From positions 62,001 through 126,000 of the forward strand of contig NZ_RQRS01000001.1 in the NCBI RefSeq assembly GCF_004335085.1: a stretch of DNA of 64,000 bases, read 5' to 3'. The DNA is from Pedobacter nototheniae. Its GTDB lineage: Bacteria; Bacteroidota; Bacteroidia; Sphingobacteriales; Sphingobacteriaceae. How positions within the stretch are numbered: the stretch's first letter is position 1; each line of letters begins with the position of its first letter. Positions 28,071-36,983 of this stretch are shown here, piece after piece. The notes under the pieces were generated by a model, which was not told the origin of the DNA, ran no database searches, and saw only the letters and a list, made by a program, of their open reading frames with translations. Position numbers and translations under genes: made by a program.

Positions 28071-30008
28071 ATGCTTAAAAATAAAATTATTCCCCTGTAT
28101 TGCCTGTTGCTGGCCTTTTCTATAATTACTAAGGCTCAAACTACTGTAAAAAGAAACTGGCTATTTAATGCTCATCAACAGGCATACCCGAAAGGAAATG
28201 CGCTGCCTGCGCTTACAAGCTGGCAAGAACAGCAACAAGCAGAAAGCATAAAAGCCATTGCCACTTTGCCAGATAGTTTAAAACAAAAACTCATTCGCAA
28301 TGCAGAAAATGCCAATAATTACAAGTGGCCATCGTTGCCCGCATCTTTATATTTAGATTATAAATTAACAGGTACAAGGGTAAATTATGAAAATTTGCAA
28401 GGCGAACGCAGAAAAATGCTTTCGCAATTGGTTATTGGTGAACTGGTTGATAATAAAGGAAAATACATTCCACAAATTGTAAATGGTTTGTGGCTGGTGC
28501 TCGAAGAAAGTACCTGGGTGGCACCTGCGCATATTGTTGTACAAAAGGAAGGCGCTGATTTAGCCAATATTGAAAACCCGTATATTGATTTAAATGCTTC
28601 CCGAACTGCCCTAACGGTTGCCAGTATTTATAGCGTACTTGCTCCAAAATTTGCAACTTATTCTAAAGTTGTAAACAGTCGTATTTTGTATGAATTAAAC
28701 CGCCGCATATTCGATCCGTATTTAAAGTATGATTATTTCTGGTGGATGGGTTTTAAAGGTAATTCGGTTAATAACTGGAACACTTATGTAAATGCTAATA
28801 GTTTGCAAGCGGCTTTATTAGTGCTTAAACCTGGCAGTAAATTAGATAGTTTAACGTCTAAACTGCTAAGAAGTACCGATAATTTCATCAATCAATATCC
28901 TGAAGATGGCGGTTGTGATGAAGGTCCTTCTTACTGGGACATGGCCGGGGGCAGATTAATTAGATTAATGCTCATTTTAAATCAATCATCAGGCGGTAAA
29001 CTAGACTGGAGTGATAAAGAACTTTTGCATCGCATTGGTGCCTACACCTATAAAATGCAAATTGCAGGAAACTATAACGTAAACTTTGCCGATGCAAACG
29101 CCATTTACACTCAAAACCCTGAAAGTGTTTATGAATACGGTTTAATGTTTAAGGATAAAACCCTAAAAGATTATGCTTCCTTTTTATTTAAGGAACGTAA
29201 AAACCAAATTCCAACAGATGATGTAAGCGATTTTTTGGCGAGTGCTGATATTTATAATGATCTAAAAAGTTTGCCTTCAAATGCACCTTATCCGCAATAT
29301 TCTGTACTGCCAGATTTGCAAGTGTTTAATGCAAGATTAAAAGCTGGAGATACCAAAGGATTGTTTTTTGCCGCAAAAGGTGGCAACAATGCCGAAAGCC
29401 ATAACCATAATGATATTGGTAATTTTATAGTTTATGCAAGTGGTAAACCCGCTTTAATTGATGCAGGAGTAGGCACTTACACTGCAAAAACCTTTAGTAG
29501 CAAACGCTACGAATTATGGAATGTACAATCGCAATGGCATAATTGCCCTACAATAAATGGTGTAAACCAACAAGATGGGAAAGCGTTTGCCGCAAGTGAT
29601 TTTAAATACAGCAATTCAAATTCTATGGCTTCTGTTTCAATGGATATTGCCAAGGCTTATCCTGCGGCAGCCGAAGTTAAAAAATGGAATAGAAGTATCG
29701 TATTAAACAGAGCTAAAAATGAAATTAATTTAGTTGATGATTTTACCCTTAATGCCTATAAAGCGCCAACTGAATTAAATTTTCTTACACCTTATAAAGC
29801 TGAACTATCAAAGGGCAAGTTAATACTTAAAGAAGCAGGAATATCTATCAGTTTTGATGCTTCTAATTTTGAAGTAAACATTGATGAAAAGCCAATGGAC
29901 GATGCCAGAATTATTAAAATTTGGGGCGAAAAACTATATAGAATCCGTTTAATCTCAAAAAACAAAAATACTATAGGTACTTACAAAATCCAGATTCAGG
30001 AGAACTAA
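28071..30008 (+). CDS. Heparinase II/III-family polysaccharide lyase
   Basis: This 645-residue secreted protein has a signal peptide (ending ITKAQT), an alpha/alpha toroid (about residues 60-370, with DEGPSYWDMAGGR) and a beta-sandwich tail of the heparinase II/III type with the His-rich motif GNNAESHNHNDIGNF near residue 440. Such lyases cut uronic-acid linkages by beta-elimination and leave a 4,5-unsaturated uronate at the new end. The GH88, kduI and kduD genes downstream are the expected next steps. Whether the polymer is heparin-like, alginate-like or another glycuronan cannot be told; the PL subfamily is not assigned. Confidence 0.86.
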   Translation: MLKNKIIPLYCLLLAFSIITKAQTTVKRNWLFNAHQQAYPKGNALPALTSWQEQQQAESIKAIATLPDSLKQKLIRNAENANNYKWPSLPASLYLDYKLTGTRVNYENLQGERRKMLSQLVIGELVDNKGKYIPQIVNGLWLVLEESTWVAPAHIVVQKEGADLANIENPYIDLNASRTALTVASIYSVLAPKFATYSKVVNSRILYELNRRIFDPYLKYDYFWWMGFKGNSVNNWNTYVNANSLQAALLVLKPGSKLDSLTSKLLRSTDNFINQYPEDGGCDEGPSYWDMAGGRLIRLMLILNQSSGGKLDWSDKELLHRIGAYTYKMQIAGNYNVNFADANAIYTQNPESVYEYGLMFKDKTLKDYASFLFKERKNQIPTDDVSDFLASADIYNDLKSLPSNAPYPQYSVLPDLQVFNARLKAGDTKGLFFAAKGGNNAESHNHNDIGNFIVYASGKPALIDAGVGTYTAKTFSSKRYELWNVQSQWHNCPTINGVNQQDGKAFAASDFKYSNSNSMASVSMDIAKAYPAAAEVKKWNRSIVLNRAKNEINLVDDFTLNAYKAPTELNFLTPYKAELSKGKLILKEAGISISFDASNFEVNIDEKPMDDARIIKIWGEKLYRIRLISKNKNTIGTYKIQIQEN

Positions 30009-30154
30009 AACTAGAAAATTTACAGCCAAAAAAAATACATGATACCTAATACTCATTTTTTTTATACTGATATAGCTAATTGGATTGCCGAAAAACCTGA
30101 ACTTAATAAACACAGTTTAAACTATTTTGCCTTTGAATTTAAAAAGCTAACCAA

Positions 30155-31666
30155 ATGAAAAAGAGTTTAATAGCGAGTATCCTGATTTTAGCCTCGACAC
30201 AGATAAATGCGCAGCAAAAAAGTTTTGTAAAAATAAATGCAACAGATAAACCCCAAGATGTAATTAATAAAGCAGCCAATATAACGCCATCAGCAAGGCA
30301 ACTGCGCTGGCAGCAACTGGAACTTACCGCATTTTTCCATTTTGGCATTAACACATTTACCAATAAAGAATGGGGTGATGGAACAGAAGATATTTCAAAA
30401 TTTAATCCTGAGCAACTTAATGCCGATCAATGGATCAAAACAGTTAAAAATGCCGGCTTTAAACAGGTAATTATTACAGCCAAACACCATGATGGTTTTT
30501 GCTTATGGCCATCAAAATATACAGAACACAGCATTAAAAATACGCCCTACAAAAATGGTAAGGGCGATATTGTAAAAGAAGTTGCCGCGGCTTGTCGAAA
30601 ATATAATATTGGCTTTGGAGTATACCTTTCTCCTTGGGATAGAAACAACGCATCTTACGGAACTGAAGCTTATAATGACTATTTCGTAAATCAGTTAACA
30701 GAATTGCTTAGTGAATACGGAAAAGTAGATGAAGTTTGGTTTGATGGCGCTAATGGCGAGGGGCCAAATGGTAAAAAACAAGTTTATGACTTCGATCGCT
30801 GGTACAGTTTAATCCGTAAGCTACAGCCACAAGCGGTAATTGCTGTACAAGGACCAGATGTGCGTTGGGTGGGCACTGAAACAGGTGTTGGTAGAGAAAC
30901 CGAATGGAGTGTTTTGCCAGTTGGCGAATTAAGTCAGGAAAAAATTGCCTCTACCTCCCAAAAGGATGTAAACGTTATTCCTGGTGTTTTAGGAAGCTAT
31001 AAAGATCAGGATAGGGGTAGCAGACCCCAATTAGCAAATGCAGCGGGTTTAGTTTGGTACCCTGCCGAAACGGATGTAAGTATAAGACCGGGTTGGTTTT
31101 ATCACAGTGCAGAAGATGGTAAAGTTAAAACGCCAAAGCAACTGATGGATATTTATTTTACTTCGGTGGGGAGAAACGGTGTTTTATTGCTAAATATTCC
31201 GCCCAATACCAATGGCTTAATTGCAGATGCTGATGTGAAAAATCTGTTAGGGTTTGCCGAGCTTATGAAAAAAACTTTCGGTAATAACCTGGCAAAAAAT
31301 GCTAAAATAACATCATCTAATGTTAAAGGCGCAAATAACCTTTTTGATGGTAAAATGGAAACATTTGCAACTACTACCGGAAAAGATACCACAGCAGTAA
31401 TCCAATTCGAATTAACCAAAACTCAAACCTTCGATATTATAACTTTACAGGAAAATATAGCTGTAGGCCAAAGAATTGAAAAATTTTCTGCCGAATATTT
31501 GGACGGGGAAATTTGGAAAACTTTTGCTGTTGGAACCACAGTAGGCTATAAACGATTAATCAGTTTTAAACAAATTACAACAAATAAAATAAGGTTTAAC
31601 ATTCAGTCATCACGGCTAAACCCAACATTGGCTGAGTTTGGAATTTATAAACAGTCAACGCCTTAA
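30155..31666 (+). CDS. GH29 alpha-L-fucosidase with C-terminal discoidin-like domain
   Basis: This 503-residue secreted enzyme is predicted to remove alpha-linked L-fucose. It has a signal peptide (ending QINAQQ), a GH29 barrel with FFHFGINTFTNKEWG, IITAKHHDGFCLWPSKY and the nucleophile region VDEVWFDGANGEG (Asp as nucleophile), then a C-terminal F5/8-type domain (about residues 380-500) typical of CBM32. The sequence is nearer the GH29-B type, which favours 1,3/1,4-linked fucose, but this is only a visual judgement. It lies between the lyase and GH88 genes, so the polymer probably has fucose branches. Confidence 0.88.
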   Translation: MKKSLIASILILASTQINAQQKSFVKINATDKPQDVINKAANITPSARQLRWQQLELTAFFHFGINTFTNKEWGDGTEDISKFNPEQLNADQWIKTVKNAGFKQVIITAKHHDGFCLWPSKYTEHSIKNTPYKNGKGDIVKEVAAACRKYNIGFGVYLSPWDRNNASYGTEAYNDYFVNQLTELLSEYGKVDEVWFDGANGEGPNGKKQVYDFDRWYSLIRKLQPQAVIAVQGPDVRWVGTETGVGRETEWSVLPVGELSQEKIASTSQKDVNVIPGVLGSYKDQDRGSRPQLANAAGLVWYPAETDVSIRPGWFYHSAEDGKVKTPKQLMDIYFTSVGRNGVLLLNIPPNTNGLIADADVKNLLGFAELMKKTFGNNLAKNAKITSSNVKGANNLFDGKMETFATTTGKDTTAVIQFELTKTQTFDIITLQENIAVGQRIEKFSAEYLDGEIWKTFAVGTTVGYKRLISFKQITTNKIRFNIQSSRLNPTLAEFGIYKQSTP

Positions 31667-31685
31667 AAAACACGAATACACATAC

Positions 31686-32876
31686 ATGAAAAAAGTAAAT
31701 TTAATTGCCGTACTCATTGCATTAAGCAGTATCACATCATTTGCACAAAAAGCTGCACCTCACAAAAAAATGGCCCAGCTAATTAGTGAAGAATTTAAGT
31801 TTGCCTCAGACCAATATAAAGTATTGAGCAAAAATATTCCGGAAGGGAAAACACCTCAAAGTTTTGAAAAAGGTAAGCCCATAAATTATGATATTAAATG
31901 GTGGTGCAGTGGTTTTTATTCTGGCAGTTTGTGGTACATTTATGAGCAAACACAAGATAAAGCAATTAAAAGTGAAGCAGAAAAAGCACTGAAAGTAATT
32001 GAGCCAAATCAAACGTATACAGGCAACCATGATTTAGGTTTTATGATGTACTGCAGCTTTGGTAACGCTTATCGCTTAACAGGAAAGCCTGAATATAAAG
32101 CTGTTATACAGCGTTCGGCAGAATCTTTAGCAACCAGATATCGCCCATCAATTAAATCTATTCAATCGTGGAATAAAAGTAAATATTGGGATTGTCCTGT
32201 AATTATTGATAATATGATGAATTTGGAAATGATGAACTGGGTAAGTGATAACGGAGGAGATTCTAAATATAAAGAAATCGCTATAGCGCACTCTAATACT
32301 ACCTTAAAAAATCATTTCCGCCCTGATTTTAGCTCCTTTCATGTTATTGATTATGATTTAACAACAGGAAGTGTAAAAAGAAAAGCCACTTGGCAAGGTG
32401 CTGCAGATTGCTCTGCATGGGCCCGTGGACAAGGTTGGGCATTATACGGTTTTACCATGATGTATCGCTTTACAAAAGATGAAGCTTATTTAAAACAGGC
32501 AAAAGGTATTGCACATTTCATTTTAAACCATCCAAACTTACCAGAAGATAAAATTCCCTTTTGGGATTTCGACGCCCAAGGTATTCCTTACGCCAAACGT
32601 GATGCATCCGCAGGAGCATTAATTGCATCAGCTTTGCTAGAATTGGGTCAATATAGTAGTGCAGATGAAAAAGCCGAATTTAAATCAGCCGCTGAAACAA
32701 TGATTTATTCATTATCTAGTGATGCATACAGAGCCAAATTGGGCGAAAACGGTGGTTTTTTATTAATGCACAGCACAGGTGCATTGCCTTTAAATAGTGA
32801 AATTGATGTGCCTTTAATTTATGCTGATTATTATTATCTGGAAGCATTGGCTCGATATAAAAAATGGTATTTGTAA
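31686..32876 (+). CDS. GH88 unsaturated glucuronyl/galacturonyl hydrolase
   Basis: This 396-residue enzyme takes the unsaturated uronate off the ends left by the lyase, yielding 5-keto-4-deoxyuronate. The start is the ATG at 31686 with a signal peptide (ending TSFAQK); the frame also runs into the GH29 gene upstream. Alpha/alpha barrel motifs are NHDLGFMMYCSFG (first catalytic Asp), CPVIIDNMMNLEMM (second Asp) and WARGQGWALYGF. It is the family expected between a polysaccharide lyase and KduI. The start lies 20 bp after the GH29 stop. Confidence 0.92.
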   Translation: MKKVNLIAVLIALSSITSFAQKAAPHKKMAQLISEEFKFASDQYKVLSKNIPEGKTPQSFEKGKPINYDIKWWCSGFYSGSLWYIYEQTQDKAIKSEAEKALKVIEPNQTYTGNHDLGFMMYCSFGNAYRLTGKPEYKAVIQRSAESLATRYRPSIKSIQSWNKSKYWDCPVIIDNMMNLEMMNWVSDNGGDSKYKEIAIAHSNTTLKNHFRPDFSSFHVIDYDLTTGSVKRKATWQGAADCSAWARGQGWALYGFTMMYRFTKDEAYLKQAKGIAHFILNHPNLPEDKIPFWDFDAQGIPYAKRDASAGALIASALLELGQYSSADEKAEFKSAAETMIYSLSSDAYRAKLGENGGFLLMHSTGALPLNSEIDVPLIYADYYYLEALARYKKWYL

Positions 32877-32903
32877 TTTAAACCTCGCCTTAATAGCTGC
32901 AAC

Positions 32904-34139
32904 ATGAAAGTAATCTATAAAATCTTATCAGTTTTAATACTGTGCTTCGCAATATTACAAACCAACGCCCAAACTAAAAAAGCTGCAACCGGACAGCAAG
33001 ATCGTTCTTTTTGGGCCAAAACTTTGTACCGAATTTCCTATCCTGTTATCCATAATTTGGCTAATGGAACACTTAAGCAAAATATGCCAAAAGAAATAGG
33101 GCCGCAATATTATTTGAATCTCGAAAAGGTAACTTATCTAGAAGCTTTAGGACGCACTATTGCTGGTGTTGCACCATGGCTTGCGTTACCTGATGACAAT
33201 ACAGAAGAAGGGAAAATGCGTAAACAGTTGCGTACAGAATTGTTAAAAGGATTGGCAAACTCGGTTGATCCATCCAATCCCGATTATATGAATTACAGAA
33301 CCGAGCAACAACCAATTGTTGATGCCGCTTATGTGGCACATGCATTTTTACGTGCCCCAAAAGCACTTTGGGAACCGTTAGACGAAACTACTAAAAAACG
33401 CTTTATTGAAGAATTTAAAGCTTTACGTACCCGCACAGGCGCATACAACAACTGGTTATTATTCTCTGGCTTAACAGAAGGTTTTTTACTAAGCATTGGC
33501 GAACAATACGATCCTGCCCGTGTTCAGTTTTCAATTAATAAAATGAAAGAATGGTACGTTGGCGATAGCTGGTATAGTGATGGTGCTTTGTTTAGTATGG
33601 ATTATTACAATTCTTACGTAATCCACCCAATGTTAGTTGATTTGCTGAAAGTTTTGGTCGATAAAAAGAAAGCCCCACAAGCCGATTATGATTTAGCTTT
33701 AAAACGAATGGTACGCTACTCTGAATATTTAGAGCGCTTAATCTCTCCGGAGGGCACTTATCCTGCCTATGGTAGATCAATAACTTATAGAACTGCCGCT
33801 TTTCAGGCTTTAGCCCAAACGGCATTAATGGAAAAACTGCCAGATTATGTTTTGCCAGCACAAGTTAGGGCAGGTTTAACAAAAGTGATGCACAATATGT
33901 ATGATGGTAATCAGAATTTTGATGATAAAGGCTGGCTTGTACTCGGTTTTAATGGTCATCAACCAATGATTGCCGATCAATATACCTCAACAGGAAGTTT
34001 GTATATGGCTACCTTAGGTTTTCTTACACTAGGGCTTCCAGCCGATAATAAATTTTGGACAGATGCTGCGGCACCGTGGACAAGCCTTAAAGCCTGGACT
34101 GGTGAACCAGTAAAAAAAGATTATAAAGTTGAGTATTAG
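32904..34139 (+). CDS. DUF2264 domain protein, secreted
   Basis: This 411-residue protein has a signal peptide (ending QTNAQT) and a single alpha-helical repeat domain of the DUF2264 type, with the segments YLEALGRTIAGVAPWLALPD, YNNWLLFSGLTEGF, DGALFSMDYYNSYVIHPM and YPAYGRSITYRTAAFQALA. The domain resembles an alpha/alpha toroid, as in lyases and GH88/GH105 enzymes, so catalysis on a uronate oligosaccharide is plausible. No function is established to my knowledge. The stop codon runs straight into the first unit of a tandem repeat, which separates it from kduI. Confidence 0.85.
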   Translation: MKVIYKILSVLILCFAILQTNAQTKKAATGQQDRSFWAKTLYRISYPVIHNLANGTLKQNMPKEIGPQYYLNLEKVTYLEALGRTIAGVAPWLALPDDNTEEGKMRKQLRTELLKGLANSVDPSNPDYMNYRTEQQPIVDAAYVAHAFLRAPKALWEPLDETTKKRFIEEFKALRTRTGAYNNWLLFSGLTEGFLLSIGEQYDPARVQFSINKMKEWYVGDSWYSDGALFSMDYYNSYVIHPMLVDLLKVLVDKKKAPQADYDLALKRMVRYSEYLERLISPEGTYPAYGRSITYRTAAFQALAQTALMEKLPDYVLPAQVRAGLTKVMHNMYDGNQNFDDKGWLVLGFNGHQPMIADQYTSTGSLYMATLGFLTLGLPADNKFWTDAAAPWTSLKAWTGEPVKKDYKVEY

Positions 34140-34550
34140 TTCTGATTATAAGATAGTCTAAAAAAAATAATCGTCATTCTGAACTTGTTTCAGAATCTAT
34201 CTTAAAAGACCCTGAACTAAATTAAGGGTAACGGAGTAAAATATTTAGTGAAATTTAAATAGTTTCTTAGTTCTGATTATAAGATTGTCTAAAAAAATGA
34301 TCGTCCTTCTGAACTTGTTTCAGAATCTATCTTAAAAGACCCTGAACTAAATTCAGGGTGACGGAGTAAAATATTTAGTGAAATTTAAATAGTTTCTTAG
34401 TTCTAATTATAAGATTGTATAAAAAAATGATCGTCCTTCTGAACTTGTTTCAGAATCTATCTTAAAAGACCCTGAACTAAACTCAGGGTGACAGAGTAAA
34501 ATATTTAGTGAAATTTAAATAGTTTCTTAGTTCTAATTATAAGATTGTAT
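34138..34550. repeat. Tandem repeat, three 130-bp units plus a partial fourth
   Basis: Units start at 34138, 34269 and 34399, and a partial fourth starts at 34529. They are nearly identical, and copies 2 and 3 agree better with each other than with copy 1. Each unit holds two small hairpins: TTCTGAACTTGTTTCAGAA and one around CCTGAACTAAATTCAGG. The first unit begins at the stop codon of the DUF2264 gene. The inner sequence resembles the CATTCTGAACTTGTTTCAGAATCT repeats often met between genes of Bacteroidota (from memory). The 477-bp gap before kduI is filled by this repeat and the inverted repeat at 34561. Confidence 0.92.
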
Positions 34551-34560
34551 AAATATATTT

Positions 34561-34598
34561 GTGACTAAGATCGTTTACCTAACCACGATCTTAGTCAC
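34561..34598. promoter_or_regulatory. Perfect inverted repeat just upstream of kduI
   Basis: Two perfect 14-base arms (34561-34574 and 34585-34598) with a 10-nt spacer end 17 nt before the kduI start codon. No T-run follows, so a simple terminator is unlikely. It could be an operator for a uronate-responsive regulator, or an RNA stem-loop at the 5' end of the kduI-kduD message. Confidence 0.55.
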
Positions 34599-34615
34599 AT
34601 CTCAAATTTTAATCA

Positions 34616-35455
34616 ATGAATAAATTCGAAAGCCGTTACGCTCAAAGTCCTAAAGAAGTTAAACAAATGGATACCGCCGCTTTGCGGGATAATTTTTTAA
34701 TCGACAATGTATTTGAAGCCAATCAGGTAAATTTAACTTTATCACATTTTGATCGGTATATTGTTGGTGGAGCAATGCCAGTAGGTCAAAAAATAGATCT
34801 TCCAAACCCCGATGATTTAAAGGCAAACTTCTTTTTAGAACGTCGTGAGTTAGGAATGATTAACGTTGGAGGAAAAGCAATTGTAACAGCTGATGGCGAA
34901 CGTTTCGAATTGGAATATAAAGAAGCCCTGTATATTGGAAAAGGAACTAAAGAGGTTTCTTTTGAATCAGCAGATCAAAGCCAGCCCGCAAAATTATATT
35001 TAAACTCTGCACCAGCACATCATACTTATCCAACAAAAAAGGTAAGTAAAGCCGAGGCTGAAATTGTAGAATTAGGATCGCCAGAAACAGCAAATCATAG
35101 AATAATTAACAAACTTTTAGTAAACAGTGTACTGCCAACTTGCCAATTGCAAATGGGTATGACTGAGCTAAAATCTGGCAGCGTTTGGAATACAATGCCT
35201 GCCCATACGCACGATAGAAGAATGGAGGCTTATTTCTATTTCGAAGTGCCTGAAGGACAAAGTGTTTGTCATTTTATGGGGCAACCGCAAGAAACCCGTC
35301 ATATTTGGATGCAGAACGATGAAGCTGTAATTTCTCCAAACTGGTCTATTCATTCAGGAGCTGGAACTAGCAATTACACTTTTATTTGGGGTATGGCTGG
35401 AGAAAATTTAGATTACGGCGATATGGATCATTGCAAAATTACCGAATTAAAGTAA
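34616..35455 (+). CDS. kduI: 5-keto-4-deoxyuronate isomerase (5-dehydro-4-deoxy-D-glucuronate isomerase)
   Basis: This 279-residue cytoplasmic enzyme converts 5-keto-4-deoxyuronate to 2,5-diketo-3-deoxygluconate. The KduI cupin metal site is visible as PAHTHDRRMEAYFYF, together with HFMGQPQETRHIWMQNDEAVISPNWSIHSGAG. Length and sequence are typical. kduD follows 20 bp later, so the two form one transcript. They take the product of the upstream lyase and GH88 into the KDG pathway. The KDG kinase and aldolase are not in the window. Confidence 0.97.
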   Translation: MNKFESRYAQSPKEVKQMDTAALRDNFLIDNVFEANQVNLTLSHFDRYIVGGAMPVGQKIDLPNPDDLKANFFLERRELGMINVGGKAIVTADGERFELEYKEALYIGKGTKEVSFESADQSQPAKLYLNSAPAHHTYPTKKVSKAEAEIVELGSPETANHRIINKLLVNSVLPTCQLQMGMTELKSGSVWNTMPAHTHDRRMEAYFYFEVPEGQSVCHFMGQPQETRHIWMQNDEAVISPNWSIHSGAGTSNYTFIWGMAGENLDYGDMDHCKITELK

Positions 35456-35475
35456 CCTAATTTAACCCAACAAAA

Positions 35476-36243
35476 ATGTCATTAAATATATTTGAATTAA
35501 AGGGTAAAATTGCCCTTGTAACAGGTTGCAAGCGTGGTATTGGCATGGCTATGGCCATTGCTTTAGCCGAAGCAGGTGCTGATGTAATTGGTGTTTCTGC
35601 AAGCCTTGAATTAGAAGGTAGCGCAATTGAAAAAGAAGTAATCGCGTTAGGTAGAAAATTTTATGCCTATAAATGTGATTTTAGTAAACGCGATGCCATA
35701 AACGATTTTATTAATCAAGTAAAAACAGATCATCCCGTAATTGATATTTTAGTAAATAACGCAGGTACGATTTTACGTAAACCCATTGCTGAGCACCCTG
35801 ATGAATATTGGGATGAAGTAATTGCTGTAAACCAAACTGCACCATTTATTTTAACAAGAGAAATTGGTAAGGAAATGGTTGCCCGTGGTAGTGGAAAAGT
35901 GATTTTTACAGCGTCATTACTATCTTTTCAAGGCGGAATTACCGTTCCAGGATATGCAGCGAGTAAAGGTGCTATAGCTTCTTTAACCAAAGCATTTGCC
36001 AACGAATGGGCATCAAAAGGGGTAAACGTAAATGCAATTGCCCCAGGTTATATCGCTACTGATAATACTTCAGCCCTGCGTGAGGATGAAGATAGAAGTG
36101 CTTCTATTTTATCTCGCATTCCTGCAGCGAGATGGGGAACACCCGAAGATTTTAAAGGCCCAACAGTTTTCCTGGCATCAAAAGCAGGAGATTATGTACA
36201 CGGTACCATTTTAACAGTTGATGGCGGCTGGATGGGCAGATAA
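35476..36243 (+). CDS. kduD: 2-dehydro-3-deoxy-D-gluconate 5-dehydrogenase (SDR family)
   Basis: This 255-residue NAD(P)-dependent short-chain dehydrogenase reduces 2,5-diketo-3-deoxygluconate to KDG. SDR motifs are TGCKRGIGMAMA (cofactor loop), NNAGT, the catalytic Ser in TASLLSFQGG, the YAASKGA pair (Tyr-x-x-x-Lys), and the C-terminal GTILTVDGGWMGR ending typical of KduD. The place directly after kduI supports the specific name within a large family. A symmetric terminator follows. Confidence 0.95.
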   Translation: MSLNIFELKGKIALVTGCKRGIGMAMAIALAEAGADVIGVSASLELEGSAIEKEVIALGRKFYAYKCDFSKRDAINDFINQVKTDHPVIDILVNNAGTILRKPIAEHPDEYWDEVIAVNQTAPFILTREIGKEMVARGSGKVIFTASLLSFQGGITVPGYAASKGAIASLTKAFANEWASKGVNVNAIAPGYIATDNTSALREDEDRSASILSRIPAARWGTPEDFKGPTVFLASKAGDYVHGTILTVDGGWMGR

Positions 36244-36254
36244 TATTTAGTAAG

Positions 36255-36301
36255 TAACCAGTATTTTTCAGTTTATTATACAAACTGAAAACTACTGGTT
36301 A
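36255..36301. terminator. Bidirectional terminator between kduD and carbonic anhydrase
   Basis: A long near-perfect hairpin (36255-36274 with 36282-36301) lies between two convergent genes. Internal A/T runs on each side make it usable in both directions. Confidence 0.75.
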
Positions 36302-36307
36302 TAAACT

Positions 36308-36934
36308 TTAGTAAAGCTTATAAATCTCTGTAATATCTTTTAAAATCCTTTCAAAATCAATCTTCAGGTCAATTAATCTGCCAGTATGGATGTCGAAAAC
36401 CCACCCATGCACGGTTAATCCACGCTTTATAACTGCTTCCTGTACTGCTGCAGTTTTTAGCAAGTTTACACATTGCTCCTGCACATTCAGTTCAACTAAT
36501 CTATTATAACGCAAATCTTCGTTTTCAATCGCATTTAATTCATCCTTATGCAGGCGATATACGTCACGAATATTTCTTAACCATGGGTTTAAAATGCCCA
36601 TATCCGCAGGTTGCATAGCTGCTTTAACCCCACCGCAGTTGTAATGCCCGCAAACCACAATATGGTTTACCTTTAAATGGCGCACGGCATAATTTAATAC
36701 CGTCATTACGCTTAAATCAACATTGTTAACTAAATTGGCAATATTACGATGTACAAAAGCTTGCCCGGGTTGTATGCCCATTAAATCTTCTGCCGTAACC
36801 CGGCTATCAGAGCAGCCAATATATAAAAACTCAGGACTTTGGCCCTTTGCCAAATTATTAAAATAATCAGGATCTATAGCTAGCTTTTCTGCGATCCACT
36901 TTTCATTATTTTTAAATACCTCTGCTACATTCAT
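36308..36934 (-). CDS. Beta-class carbonic anhydrase
   Basis: This 208-residue zinc enzyme interconverts CO2 and bicarbonate in the cytoplasm. The zinc ligands are Cys41 (in GCSDSRV), His97 and Cys100 (in CGHYNCGG), with the Asp43/Arg45 dyad between. Length and motif spacing are those of the Can/CynT type. It stands alone on the minus strand, 49 bp from the oxidoreductase gene upstream of it. Nothing unusual. Confidence 0.95.
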   Translation of the reverse strand: MNVAEVFKNNEKWIAEKLAIDPDYFNNLAKGQSPEFLYIGCSDSRVTAEDLMGIQPGQAFVHRNIANLVNNVDLSVMTVLNYAVRHLKVNHIVVCGHYNCGGVKAAMQPADMGILNPWLRNIRDVYRLHKDELNAIENEDLRYNRLVELNVQEQCVNLLKTAAVQEAVIKRGLTVHGWVFDIHTGRLIDLKIDFERILKDITEIYKLY

Positions 36935-36983
36935 TTGTTTAAACCATTAAATTATAAGAAAATTAACGAAAGAATTAGATGCT

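Noticed and set aside
30040..30158. Frame between the lyase and GH29 genes that would give about 39 residues ending in the GH29 start
   Set aside because: The frame hits TAG after 11 codons; it opens only if one T is added to a T-run. No family match, so it is treated as an untranslated leader.
34138..34550. CRISPR array
   Set aside because: The units are 130 bp and nearly identical throughout, with no variable spacers and no cas genes.
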